The position numbers were made by a program, and so were the translations under genes. From positions 933,728 to 976,531 of the forward strand of contig NZ_LT964679.1 of the NCBI RefSeq assembly GCF_900240215.1: a DNA stretch of 42,804 bases, given 5' to 3'. Shown one piece after another: positions 1 to 6,980 of the stretch. Below the pieces are notes generated by a model. That model did no database searches and was not told the origin of the DNA. It saw only the letters and a program-made list of their open reading frames with translations. The stretch's first letter is position 1, and each line of letters begins with the position of its first letter. This DNA comes from Raoultibacter timonensis. GTDB taxonomy: Bacteria; Actinomycetota; Coriobacteriia; Coriobacteriales; Eggerthellaceae.

Positions 1-641
1 CCGCCGCTATAGCCTCCGCACAGCATATAGCCCGCAGCAAACTCCGCCTGCGTCTCCGAATCGGTTCCGTAACCGCTCAGATAGCCGCCGATAAGGTTCA
101 TGAGGCGGGCGAAGTCTCCGCCCAGCCCAAAGGCGGCATGGGTGCCTCCAGCGCAATTCTTGAACACCGCATCGTTGCCGTAAGTATCGATCACCCTTTT
201 TAGGTTGTCATAGAAAAGATCCAGGGCTTCGTCCCAAGATATTCGTTCGAATTTCCCCTCTCCTCGCTTTCCGACACGCTTCATGGGATGGAGCAGGCGG
301 TCGGGGTGGTTAATGTGTCGACGAATCGAGCGTCCGCGTAAACAAGCGCGACCCTCGACGCCCCCGAATTCCTTGCTGCCCGTCGTATCTGTCTCTACAT
401 AAGTAATGGTTCCGTCTTGCACGTGGAATTGCAACGGGCAGGTGCACACCCCGCAACCGTGGCATGCGTTCCAGATCACCTTTTCCTCCGGAGCGGCCTG
501 CTCTGCCGTCTTCTCGCCGGATTGGGCGCTGCATCCGTACATGGACGCGACCCCGGAGCCGGCCATCGCAGCGAGAGCGGTCAGCGCGGACCCCTTCACG
601 AAAGACCGTCGAGACACACCCCGCTTCTCGTCTTTGCTCAT
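1..641 (-). CDS. DMSO reductase family molybdopterin subunit (DmsA-like), 5' part only
   Basis: This is the N-terminal 213 residues of an exported molybdopterin oxidoreductase; the rest lies beyond base 1. Start ATG at 641-639 has AGGAGA just upstream. Residues 10-15 read SRRSFV followed by a hydrophobic stretch, a Tat signal, so the folded enzyme should act outside the membrane. A cysteine cluster follows (C60, C63, C66, C68, then C100 in RACLRGRS), fitting the N-terminal [4Fe-4S] site. The stretches YVETDTTG and HPDRLLHPMKRVG match the DmsA/YnfE branch closely as I recall it. The Cys spacing differs slightly from E. coli DmsA, with one extra Cys. The likely role is terminal reduction of an S- or N-oxide or another organic acceptor with electrons from menaquinol; the substrate is unknown. 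It is divergent from a LuxR-type regulator that probably controls it. Confidence 0.9.
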   Translation of the reverse strand, partial: MSKDEKRGVSRRSFVKGSALTALAAMAGSGVASMYGCSAQSGEKTAEQAAPEEKVIWNACHGCGVCTCPLQFHVQDGTITYVETDTTGSKEFGGVEGRACLRGRSIRRHINHPDRLLHPMKRVGKRGEGKFERISWDEALDLFYDNLKRVIDTYGNDAVFKNCAGGTHAAFGLGGDFARLMNLIGGYLSGYGTDSETQAEFAAGYMLCGGYSG

Positions 642-713
642 CCTTAGTCTCCTTTCGAGCTTTTCCCTTACAACGACCGACCCAAGATCCCACGGTTTAG
701 AAAAGCCCTCGCA

Positions 714-764
714 CCACGAATCATGTGACATCGGGAAAATCGCTCGTCCCACGAATCGTGTGAC
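714..764. promoter_or_regulatory. Paired palindromic direct repeats between dmsA-like gene and luxR-type gene
   Basis: Two near-identical 16-mers, CCACGAATCATGTGAC (714-729) and CCACGAATCGTGTGAC (749-764), lie 35 bp apart in the 182-bp divergent intergenic region. Each has an 11-bp dyad at its core; the second, CACGAATCGTG, is a perfect CACGA-A-TCGTG palindrome and the first has one mismatch. The second copy touches the -35 region of the luxR-side promoter. A dyad operator bound by the neighbouring LuxR-type protein is the simplest reading, but this is inference. Confidence 0.5.
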
Positions 765-790
765 TTGGCGAAAAACGCTCTTGGTACACT
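761..790 (+). promoter_or_regulatory. Candidate promoter of the LuxR-type regulator
   Basis: TGACTT (761-766) and TACACT (785-790) are separated by 18 bp and lie about 33 bp before the ATG at 824. The -35 element overlaps the second palindromic repeat, so the regulator could control its own gene. The elements are weak matches to the sigma-70 consensus. Confidence 0.4.
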
Positions 791-823
791 ATAGGCATCG
801 ACACGGAAAAGGAGAACGGGGGG

Positions 824-2359
824 ATGTACGTGGAAGGGAGCTTCCTGAAGCCGAGCGCCGCCACCTTCGGGTTCGGATTGTTCCTCGCGATAAACGCGAC
901 TTCCGTTTGGGGCGGAGCGTTTCCGCTGCTCCCCACGGAATTCCAGACGTTCGACGTGATGATGACCTTCTTCCTAGCGCAATCGTCCTCGTTCTGGATA
1001 ACGCTCTTCGCGGGCATGGGTCTGTCCTTCTTCTCGCCGGAACTGCTCCGGCACCGCACCTCCGTATCATGCGGCCCGTTCATGGGAATCGGCTCGATCT
1101 GCCTTATAGTGCCCCTTTACGCGCAGGATCACACCATACCCCTTGTCGTGGTCGGCGGGATACTTCTCGGGTTCGGCTCGGCGGCGTTCTTCCTGTCCTG
1201 GCAGCGCCTGTTCGCCTCGCAGAACGCGGAGAAGGGCACGCTCGACCTCATTGTCGGCATGGGTTACTCGGCGCCGCTTTACGTGCTGCTGCACACCATC
1301 CCCGACGCCGTGGCGGCCTTCACCATACCCCTCATCTTCATACCGCTCGCGGAAGTATGCCTCATCGAAGCGTCTAAAAATATCGACTTCGAGCAGTCCA
1401 TGTTCGCCGACGAGCCGAAAGAGCACATACGCATTTACAGCCATTCGATCAACACGGTATGGAAGAGCGCCCTTTGCGTGGGGAGCTTCGGGTTCGCGAG
1501 CGGAATAGCCCGCGCGATAGCGATTGAGGATCCCTCCATGGGCGCATTCGTCAACTACACGTCGATGCTCGGTGCGCTAGCATCTGCCGCTATCCTGGTC
1601 TGGCTGTGGCGGCATTACTCCTTCCGCTTCGACACGGTACTCTCCTTCCGCACCCTCTTCCCTTTGATAGTCACGGTATTCTTGCTTCTGCCTTATCTCG
1701 GCGGATCGTATCTGCGCATCTTCGCCGGAGTCATGTACATGTTCTTCAGCTTCGCGACCATGATCATGATGATCCAATGCGCCCAAGCGTCACGCGATTC
1801 GGGAATCAGCCCGACGTTTGTGTACGGGTTCTTCGGCGGAATAGTGTACATCCTCCAAGGGGTGGGGTTCATAGCCGGCTACCTGTCCTCGACGGTGTTC
1901 GACTCCGAACCGCTCAGACTCACGACCATCGCCCTTATATCGGTATGGGTGCTGGCGATCGTCATGTACCTCGTCCGGGGCAGGTTCAACCCTCAATCCG
2001 AGCAGACGCGCAGCATCGAATTCATCGCACTCGATCCCGCACGTAAGAGAAACGTCGATAAGAACCCGGAAGGCAATGCTCGGCAACGATCAATGAAGTG
2101 GATACAGGATCCGACGGGAAACCAAGCTTACAAGGACCGGATTTCGAAGCAGTGCGCAATCCTAGCGAAACGATATTTCCTCACCATGAGGGAAGCCGAA
2201 GTCATGGAGCTCATCGCGAGGGGCAGCAGCGTTCCGCGCATGGCCGAAACGCTTGTCATATCCGAGAACACCGTCCGCACATACTGCAAGCGGCTTTACA
2301 CGAAACTCGCCGTCCATAAAAGAAAAGAGCTGCTCGAGCTATTCGACGAACTCGAATAG
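824..2359 (+). CDS. Membrane-embedded LuxR-family transcriptional regulator (12-TM sensor plus HTH)
   Basis: The protein has 511 residues. About the first 400 are a series of roughly twelve hydrophobic segments resembling an MFS-like sensor domain. A cytoplasmic C-terminal LuxR-type helix-turn-helix covers about residues 453-511 (begins LTMREAEVMELIARG, recognition helix around NTVRTYCKRLYTKL). The ATG at 824 follows GGAGAACGGGGGG. This architecture is common in Eggerthellaceae, where such regulators sit beside reductase genes and are thought to sense the substrate directly. Here it is divergent from the DmsA-like reductase gene, so that gene is the most likely target. There is no receiver domain and no histidine kinase nearby, so it is probably a one-component system. 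The ligand is unknown. Confidence 0.9.
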   Translation: MYVEGSFLKPSAATFGFGLFLAINATSVWGGAFPLLPTEFQTFDVMMTFFLAQSSSFWITLFAGMGLSFFSPELLRHRTSVSCGPFMGIGSICLIVPLYAQDHTIPLVVVGGILLGFGSAAFFLSWQRLFASQNAEKGTLDLIVGMGYSAPLYVLLHTIPDAVAAFTIPLIFIPLAEVCLIEASKNIDFEQSMFADEPKEHIRIYSHSINTVWKSALCVGSFGFASGIARAIAIEDPSMGAFVNYTSMLGALASAAILVWLWRHYSFRFDTVLSFRTLFPLIVTVFLLLPYLGGSYLRIFAGVMYMFFSFATMIMMIQCAQASRDSGISPTFVYGFFGGIVYILQGVGFIAGYLSSTVFDSEPLRLTTIALISVWVLAIVMYLVRGRFNPQSEQTRSIEFIALDPARKRNVDKNPEGNARQRSMKWIQDPTGNQAYKDRISKQCAILAKRYFLTMREAEVMELIARGSSVPRMAETLVISENTVRTYCKRLYTKLAVHKRKELLELFDELE

Positions 2360-2762
2360 AAGCAGCCAGCGGGTTTTCGATCGCACCGGGGCTTCGGTTC
2401 CCTTGGACTGCTATAAGCGAACTGCGGACAAAGCGGGACGTTGCCAATGCAAAAAAACAGAGCCAGCGCCTAGATCTTGTACATGTTATCACTAGCTGTC
2501 CATAAAATCATTAATCGATTCCAGGTAATAGAGCTTGGGGTCTGAGTGGATTTGCGAATATAACTGCGGTGTCTTTGCGGAGCCGCATACTCTCGATCCT
2601 CCGCTTGAACCAGGTGCGACGGTGTTAAGTCAAGATGTAAGCTGCAAGGATCTAACTGATACAATAAAAGGCCAGCTGCGAGAGTATTTTGGTATTATTG
2701 GTATTATTGGTGAGAAGTTTTTGAGAGTTATTAAAAAGAAGAATTTATAGAGGACTAATAAG
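2360..2762. other. Intergenic stretch leading into an AT-rich island
   Basis: After the luxR-type stop, host-like GC content continues to about 2440, then composition shifts; from about 2630 the DNA is strongly AT-rich. The region contains a short open frame (2535-2750), a 9-bp tandem duplication of GGTATTATT around 2693-2710, and no convincing terminator. It looks like the left junction of acquired DNA, but no integrase, target duplication or insertion-sequence end was found. Confidence 0.5.
2535..2750 (+). CDS. Short open frame of unknown function, possibly a gene remnant
   Basis: This is a 71-residue open frame whose second half (DVSCKDLTDTIKGQLREYFG onward) ends in a lysine-rich tail and contains a GIIGIIG repeat, produced by an in-frame 9-bp tandem duplication. 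It has no clear ribosome-binding site or recognisable domain. It runs in the same direction as the acetyltransferase gene 12 bp further on and shares its AT-rich composition in the distal half. It may be the truncated 3' end of a foreign gene carried in with the acetyltransferase. Whether it is expressed is doubtful. Confidence 0.25.
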   Translation: MGSEWICEYNCGVFAEPHTLDPPLEPGATVLSQDVSCKDLTDTIKGQLREYFGIIGIIGEKFLRVIKKKNL

Positions 2763-3206
2763 ATGAAAATTATTGAAGTAACTGATAGAAATTCATCGTT
2801 GATAGAACAGTTATTAGAGGTGTGGGAAAGTTCTGTAAAGGCAACACATCTTTTTCTGTCAGAGAGCGAAATAGAAAATATTAAGAAGTATGTACCAGAA
2901 GCATTAAAAGAAATTCCTCATTTAACTATTGTAGAAAACGACAATCAAATTCCGGTGGGCTTTATGGGTATTGTAGAGCAACATCTTGAAATGCTCTTTA
3001 TTTCAAACGAAGAAAGAGGGCAAGGGTTAGGTAAAGAACTGCTTAAATGCGGTATCGAAAAATATGGGGTTAATGATTTAGCGGTTAATGAACAAAATCC
3101 TCTTGCTGCCGGTTTCTATGAACATATGGGGTTTGAAGTATACAAAAGAACGGAGTGTGATGAGCAAGGCAATCCGTATCCGCTTTTATATATGAGATTG
3201 GATTGA
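2763..3206 (+). CDS. GNAT-family N-acetyltransferase (YjaB-like)
   Basis: A 147-residue GNAT protein, the usual length for a single-domain acetyltransferase using acetyl-CoA. The acetyl-CoA pyrophosphate loop is visible as R85-x-x-G88-x-G90 within EERGQGLGKELL. The NEQN motif (109-112) and FYEHMGF (118-124) follow, matching the E. coli YjaB type as I recall it. The ATG at 2763 is preceded by AGAGGA at 8-bp spacing. Codon and base composition are strikingly AT-rich compared with every neighbour, which points to acquisition from a low-GC donor, probably a Firmicute. The substrate (small molecule, lysine or peptide) cannot be read from the sequence. Confidence 0.88.
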   Translation: MKIIEVTDRNSSLIEQLLEVWESSVKATHLFLSESEIENIKKYVPEALKEIPHLTIVENDNQIPVGFMGIVEQHLEMLFISNEERGQGLGKELLKCGIEKYGVNDLAVNEQNPLAAGFYEHMGFEVYKRTECDEQGNPYPLLYMRLD

Positions 3207-3291
3207 TGAATTCTTTGTTGATATTGCGGACATAGATTGCAGGACTAACCGCATGTTCGAGGCAGTTCAGATTTCAATTAACGGACGTGGA

Positions 3292-3330
3292 TGCAATCTA
3301 AAATGCACGTACAGCGCATTTTAGATTGCA
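3292..3330. repeat. 15-bp perfect inverted repeat, 9-nt loop
   Basis: TGCAATCTAAAATGC (3292-3306) is mirrored by GCATTTTAGATTGCA (3316-3330). There is no T-tract on either side, so it is not a typical terminator. The half motif TAGATTGCA occurs a third time at 3233-3241, just after the acetyltransferase gene. Recombination-site or mobile-element-end origin is possible but unproven. Confidence 0.6.
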
Positions 3331-3351
3331 ATTAAGGGGCGGCATAATATA

Positions 3352-3379
3352 TTCTCGAGGACGCTATCGCCCTCGAGAA
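3352..3379 (-). terminator. Probable terminator downstream of the DmsC remnant
   Basis: Nine-base arms TTCTCGAGG (3352-3360) and CCTCGAGAA (3371-3379) enclose a 10-nt loop. On the minus strand it follows the remnant's stop codon (3395) and is followed by an A/T-rich run, so it fits a leftover terminator of the original dms-type operon. Confidence 0.5.
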
Positions 3380-3394
3380 CCAAACCCGCATCGG

Positions 3395-3634
3395 CTACAT
3401 TCCCACCGTCATATGCATGGAGTAAAACGGGACTCTGACGACGATTGCCGCGAGGACGGCCAAGGCGAACCCGATGCAGGTCGGAACCGCGCTCAGGCGG
3501 TGACTCTTCAGCAGGCAGGCGACATTGGCCCCGTAGCTGGAGAGTGCAAGCGCGCCGAAAGCCGCGATGTTGCCATCATCAAAACGTATTTGAATGCTAT
3601 ACATGCCATGAGTAAAATATTTTAACATGGACAA
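3395..3634 (-). pseudogene. Remnant of a DmsC-like membrane anchor subunit (C-terminal end)
   Basis: About 58 codons upstream of the stop encode two hydrophobic helices. They end in VRVPFYSMHMTVGM, which resembles the C-terminal end of DmsC-type quinol-oxidising anchor subunits as I recall them. The normal protein is about 280 residues, so at least three quarters is missing. Upstream of about base 3570 the reading frame continues into AT-rich sequence with no similarity (MSMLKYFTHGMYSIQIRFDD), which looks like a deletion or insertion junction. No partner DmsA or DmsB lies in the expected place upstream. It is almost certainly non-functional. The family call rests on short tail similarity only. 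Confidence 0.5.
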
Positions 3635-3665
3635 GCTATAAGTTTGATTCGATTCATACGTGTGA

Positions 3666-3703
3666 GAAAGTGCCGATGTCTAGACCAAGTCATCGGCACT
3701 TTC
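3666..3703. terminator. 13-bp perfect inverted repeat, possible bidirectional terminator
   Basis: GAAAGTGCCGATG (3666-3678) pairs with CATCGGCACTTTC (3691-3703) across a 12-nt loop. The right side continues TTCGTTCTCTC, modestly T-rich. No intact gene ends immediately before it on either strand, so it may belong to a deleted gene. Confidence 0.4.
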
Positions 3704-4061
3704 GTTCTCTCCCGGCGCGAACGAAGGCAAGTCGACTGGTGATTGATGGATCCATTACGCTTTGCTGCAACAATCATTGAAACCAAGTAATAATCCAACA
3801 GAAGCAATCGAAAAAAATCGAAAGAACTCATAGAAAGCTGTTACACAAATATTCTTGAAGAGCAAGGGACGATAGTAGTTGGGAATAGGGATGTTTCTCG
3901 CCTTGCAATCGTCAACCATGGAGAGAAGCATCTCGTAATCGACCTCCCCCTTCTCCAATAACGTTACCGCCAGCGACCAGAGGGTTAAAATGGCTTAGTA
4001 TGCCGTCAGATGCAATCTCCGTTGAGGTAGCCAGAAACCAGAAAGCGATTCGGGCGCGGGA

Positions 4062-4101
4062 GCAAAAGCGGCGAACGACACAGGCCGTCCGCCGCTTTTG
4101 C
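4062..4101 (-). terminator. Rho-independent-type hairpin after the flavoprotein gene
   Basis: Arms GCAAAAGCGGCG (4062-4073) and CGCCGCTTTTGC (4090-4101) form a perfect 12-bp stem with a 16-nt loop, 15 bp beyond the stop codon of the minus-strand flavoprotein gene. The GC-rich inner and A/T outer stem suit termination, though the following minus-strand sequence is not T-rich. Confidence 0.6.
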
Positions 4102-4115
4102 AGGCGGGTGCGTTC

Positions 4116-5798
4116 CTACGAAACTCCGAGCATGTGGCGAACCGCGACCCAGCTCATGACCGAACCCGACCCGACCGTCATACCGCCGTGAAGGTACTTG
4201 CCGCCAGAGACGCCCGAAGAGCAGTTGCCCACCGCGTACAGACCCTCGATCGGCTCTCCCGCGAAGTTGACGACCTGGGAGTTCTCATCGATCTTCAGAC
4301 CGCCGCAGGTGCCGCAAGTGCCGGGCACGTATACGGCACCGTAGAACGGACCGGTCTCAACGGGGGAAAGGCACGGGTTCGGGATGTCCGTGCGGGATCC
4401 CGCGTACAAACCCGACGAGTTGACGTCGATCGACTTCTCCCCACGGCCGAACTTGGGATCCTTGCCCTCGGCTGCGTTCGCGTTGAACTCGTCCAATTCG
4501 GCAGCGAGTCCCTCCGCATCGATCCCGAGCTTTTCCGCAAGCTCCCCTATCGTGTCGGCTTGCACGAAGAAGTCGGGAATGGGGTCTCCCGCGGCCTCCT
4601 GACCGGGCAGGGCGTACATGGCCGTATACGAGGAGTCGCAGATGAAATAGGCGGGGATGTTCGGGTAGTTGGAGTCTTTCGACGAGAACTGACCGAAATC
4701 GAGGTTGTACACCCCGTAGGCCTGCGCCTCGTCGCCGAAGCGCTTGCCGGCTCGGTTGACCACGACCGCGCCCGGCTTGCCACGGTACATTGCCCAGTCG
4801 TTGCCCGTGAACGTGTACACGATTCGGTTTGAAGCAAGAAGCTCTTCGAAGTCCTCCCCGCTGGGAAGGAAACACGGCAGGCCCCAGCTGCAGTCCATGT
4901 TCGCCACCGCCGCGCCGATGGCCATGCCCATGCGCTGGGCATCGCCCGTGTTGCCCTGAGCAGCATTGGTCACGAACAGCGGATACGGAAGAAACTCCTT
5001 GCGCATCGAATCGTTGTGGTCGAACCCGCCCGTTCCGAGCACGACGCCTTTGTTCGCGCGAATCCGAATCTCCTCCCCTTTCGATCCTGTGGCCGCTACG
5101 CCGACGACCCGGCCGTCTTCGACGACGAGTTCCGTTGCGGCGGTGCCCATAAGCAGCTCCGATTTCTCATCATCTTGGATAGCCTGCTGGAACACCGACC
5201 ACATCCCCGATGAGTTTTCCTGCCCGTTGATCTCGACCACCGAAAGGCTTCCGCGGCCGTACGGCAGAAAACCCTCGCACGGCTCGAAGTAATCCTGGAA
5301 CGCCGGCGAGGTGAAGTCCCACTTGAACCCGAACACCTCGTTGGTCCACTTGAGGTATTCGTTTCCGTTCTTTATGTACGATTTCGCCACGGCTTCGTCG
5401 TAGCGTCCGTTCGTCGCCGATTTGTAGTATTTTAGGACCTCCTCTTCGGAGTCTTCGATGCCCGCCTCCTTCGCCGCATCGGTAAGGGGGATCCCAACCC
5501 CTTGGCCCGACGTGCCCGTGGTCCCGCCGAACATCTCCTTTGACTTTTCGAGGACGACGACCGATTCGGCGCCGTAATGGGAAGCCGCCACAGCCGCCAC
5601 AGCCGACGTTCCGGTGCCGACGACCAGGACGTCGCACTCCTTATCCCATGCGCCCGAATCCCGCTTACCGTCCTCCGACGGCTTCGCGCCCGCAGAGCAC
5701 CCCGAAAGGCCAAGCGAGGCCCCGGCTGCGCCAGCAGCCAGGATGGCCGACCCTTTAAGGAAACCGCGTCTGCTCACCTTGTTCGTTGCGTTCTTCAT
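4116..5798 (-). CDS. Tat-exported FAD-dependent oxidoreductase (KstD/fumarate reductase superfamily)
   Basis: A 560-residue flavoprotein with a Tat signal (SRRGFLK, residues 9-15), a hydrophobic stretch and a possible lipobox ending at C34 (LSGC). The FAD dinucleotide fold starts at VLVVGTGTSA (57-66) with acidic E84. The C-terminal part, from PNPCLSPVETGPFY through GLYAVGNCSSGVSGG, looks more like 3-ketosteroid dehydrogenases than classical fumarate reductases. No FMN-binding or heme domain is present, so electrons must come from a partner encoded elsewhere. Such flavoproteins are greatly expanded in Eggerthellaceae and reduce organic acceptors outside the membrane. The substrate could be a steroid, an enoate or a plant phenolic. 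It is divergent from a LysR regulator, its likely activator. The ATG at 5798 follows GAAGGAGG. Confidence 0.88.
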   Translation of the reverse strand: MKNATNKVSRRGFLKGSAILAAGAAGASLGLSGCSAGAKPSEDGKRDSGAWDKECDVLVVGTGTSAVAAVAASHYGAESVVVLEKSKEMFGGTTGTSGQGVGIPLTDAAKEAGIEDSEEEVLKYYKSATNGRYDEAVAKSYIKNGNEYLKWTNEVFGFKWDFTSPAFQDYFEPCEGFLPYGRGSLSVVEINGQENSSGMWSVFQQAIQDDEKSELLMGTAATELVVEDGRVVGVAATGSKGEEIRIRANKGVVLGTGGFDHNDSMRKEFLPYPLFVTNAAQGNTGDAQRMGMAIGAAVANMDCSWGLPCFLPSGEDFEELLASNRIVYTFTGNDWAMYRGKPGAVVVNRAGKRFGDEAQAYGVYNLDFGQFSSKDSNYPNIPAYFICDSSYTAMYALPGQEAAGDPIPDFFVQADTIGELAEKLGIDAEGLAAELDEFNANAAEGKDPKFGRGEKSIDVNSSGLYAGSRTDIPNPCLSPVETGPFYGAVYVPGTCGTCGGLKIDENSQVVNFAGEPIEGLYAVGNCSSGVSGGKYLHGGMTVGSGSVMSWVAVRHMLGVS

Positions 5799-5823
5799 GA
5801 ACCCTCCTTCTACGACTTTTCAC

Positions 5824-5847
5824 AACCAGCTGCGACAGCTGGTTTTT
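5824..5847. repeat. Hairpin AACCAGCTG-CGA-CAGCTGGTT with T-run in the flavoprotein leader
   Basis: A perfect 9-bp stem with a 3-nt loop (5824-5844) lies between the flavoprotein start codon and its likely promoter. Read on the plus strand it ends in five Ts and looks like a compact terminator. Read on the minus strand it would be a 5'-leader hairpin about 25 nt before the start codon of the flavoprotein message. It may insulate the divergent units or stabilise the leader. Confidence 0.45.
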
Positions 5848-5850
5848 CGC

Positions 5851-5858
5851 ACTATAAT
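5851..5858. promoter_or_regulatory. Overlapping divergent -10 elements (LysR / flavoprotein)
   Basis: The plus strand carries a perfect TATAAT (5853-5858) and the minus strand TATAGT (5856-5851) in the same octamer. Transcription of the flavoprotein (minus) and regulator (plus) would start from mutually exclusive positions, typical of LysR-controlled divergent pairs. Neither strand has a good -35, consistent with activator dependence. Confidence 0.5.
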
Positions 5859-5867
5859 GGGATTGGG

Positions 5868-5947
5868 CGCTATGGGGGTAATAGCGATCGAAGGAGGCGT
5901 CGCGCCAGAATCCAATGGGGCCATCGCATATACCAATGGGGCCATCG
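5868..5947. promoter_or_regulatory. Candidate LysR operator sites: dyad plus two direct repeats
   Basis: CGCTAT (5868-5873) and ATAGCG (5881-5886) form an inverted repeat around 7 bp, just upstream of the flavoprotein -10. Two exact copies of CCAATGGGGCCATCG (5912-5926, 5933-5947) follow at a 21-bp period, about two helical turns. Recognition plus activation sites of a LysR tetramer would have this arrangement; binding is inferred. Confidence 0.45.
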
Positions 5948-6003
5948 GATCGAACGCTTCCGCACGAAAACCGGGCAATCTGCTTGACTCAGAAGGGATG
6001 ATC

Positions 6004-6909
6004 GTGAAGATAGAGACGCTGAGGGAGTTCGCGGTACTGGTCAAGTGCGGCAGCTTCAGCCGTGCCGCAAAGGAGCTGTTCCTCTCCCAACCCAGTTTGA
6101 GCACCCATATCGGGGCCATGGAGAAGGAGCTGGGGTTCGAGCTCCTCGAACGTACCGCCACAGGGTTTACGCTCACGTCTGCGGGGTCGTCGTTTCTCGA
6201 ATACGCTCAGATCATCATCAACACCTACGAGGAAGCTGTCGAAAGCGGGAAGGCCGCCTCGCGCGAGATGCCGCCCATCAGGATGGAGAGCCTGCCGGTT
6301 TCCTCCGCTCTTGCGAGGAGACTAGCGGGTCTGCGCGATCCGCGCGTATCGTTCGTCGACACGAGCTATAACGTCAGCACGCTCGACGCCCTCGAACGTG
6401 GTTTCATCGAAATCGGCACTTGCCCCGATTTCACGGCGCTGCCTTCGGCTAAAAGGAAGGCCGAAGAAGCCGGCATCGCGTTCGTTCGGACGGGCTATTC
6501 CAAAGCTGCGATCGCCATGATGAAGTCCAACCCCCTCGCCGCCAAGCCGTCGCTCGCCAGCTCGGACATCGACGGTGCAACGGTGTCCATCGGCGGATAC
6601 GCCTACTTCGACGAATGGAAGAGCATCGTCGACGCCATGGTGGGTCCCGAGGTGCATCTCAGATACCAGCTCAGCCCGATAGAGAGCCGATCCGACCTCG
6701 CCTTCGAAGACCTCGGCACGAAGCTGCACATCTGCGGCGACGACGCCATCGGCCAACAGTACGTCAGCAGAGACGACATCGCTTCATTCCATCAGCTCGA
6801 CGGAAGGGATCTGGAGTTTCCGACAGGATTCGCCTACCGGATCGACGCAGCAATCGGCGGGCGCATGGACGGACTGTTCGAGATCCTCCTCGAAGACGCT
6901 AAGCCGTGA
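6004..6909 (+). CDS. LysR-family transcriptional regulator
   Basis: A 301-residue regulator (303 if started at ATG 5998) with an N-terminal winged HTH (IETLREFAVLVKCGSFSRAA, then LFLSQPSLSTHIGAMEKELG) and a C-terminal periplasmic-binding-protein-like effector domain. The open frame extends far upstream to 5614 through the neighbour's start region, but LysR homology begins only here. The only Shine-Dalgarno (AGAAGGG, 5991-5997) abuts the ATG at 5998 and sits 6 nt from GTG 6004, so GTG is the better start. It is divergent from the Tat flavoprotein gene, which it probably activates in response to that enzyme's substrate. Confidence 0.88.
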   Translation: MKIETLREFAVLVKCGSFSRAAKELFLSQPSLSTHIGAMEKELGFELLERTATGFTLTSAGSSFLEYAQIIINTYEEAVESGKAASREMPPIRMESLPVSSALARRLAGLRDPRVSFVDTSYNVSTLDALERGFIEIGTCPDFTALPSAKRKAEEAGIAFVRTGYSKAAIAMMKSNPLAAKPSLASSDIDGATVSIGGYAYFDEWKSIVDAMVGPEVHLRYQLSPIESRSDLAFEDLGTKLHICGDDAIGQQYVSRDDIASFHQLDGRDLEFPTGFAYRIDAAIGGRMDGLFEILLEDAKP

Positions 6910-6980
6910 TCCGGCATCGGCGACGGAATGCGAGGCAGTGGTTCCGGCTCATGTTGGGAAAGGCGTAACGACAAAGCACC

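Larger units (their letters stand above)
3207..4115. other. Gene-poor scar region with inverted repeats and gene remnants
   Basis: About 900 bp without an intact gene. It holds three strong inverted repeats (3292-3330, 3352-3379, 3666-3703), a DmsC-like C-terminal remnant on the minus strand (3395-3634), and a short open stretch on the minus strand (3755-3958) with no family I recognise. The mixed composition and remnants suggest past insertion and deletion beside the AT-rich acetyltransferase gene. Confidence 0.55.

Noticed and set aside
3326-3625. A 99-codon plus-strand frame in the scar region
   Set aside because: Antisense to the DmsC-like remnant, no ribosome-binding site, Arg/His-rich nonsense composition.
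3755-3958. Minus-strand 67-codon frame (MEKGEVDYEMLLSMVDDC and onward)
   Set aside because: The first half looks protein-like but has no recognised family, an upstream in-frame stop and no ribosome-binding site; kept only as a note within the scar region.
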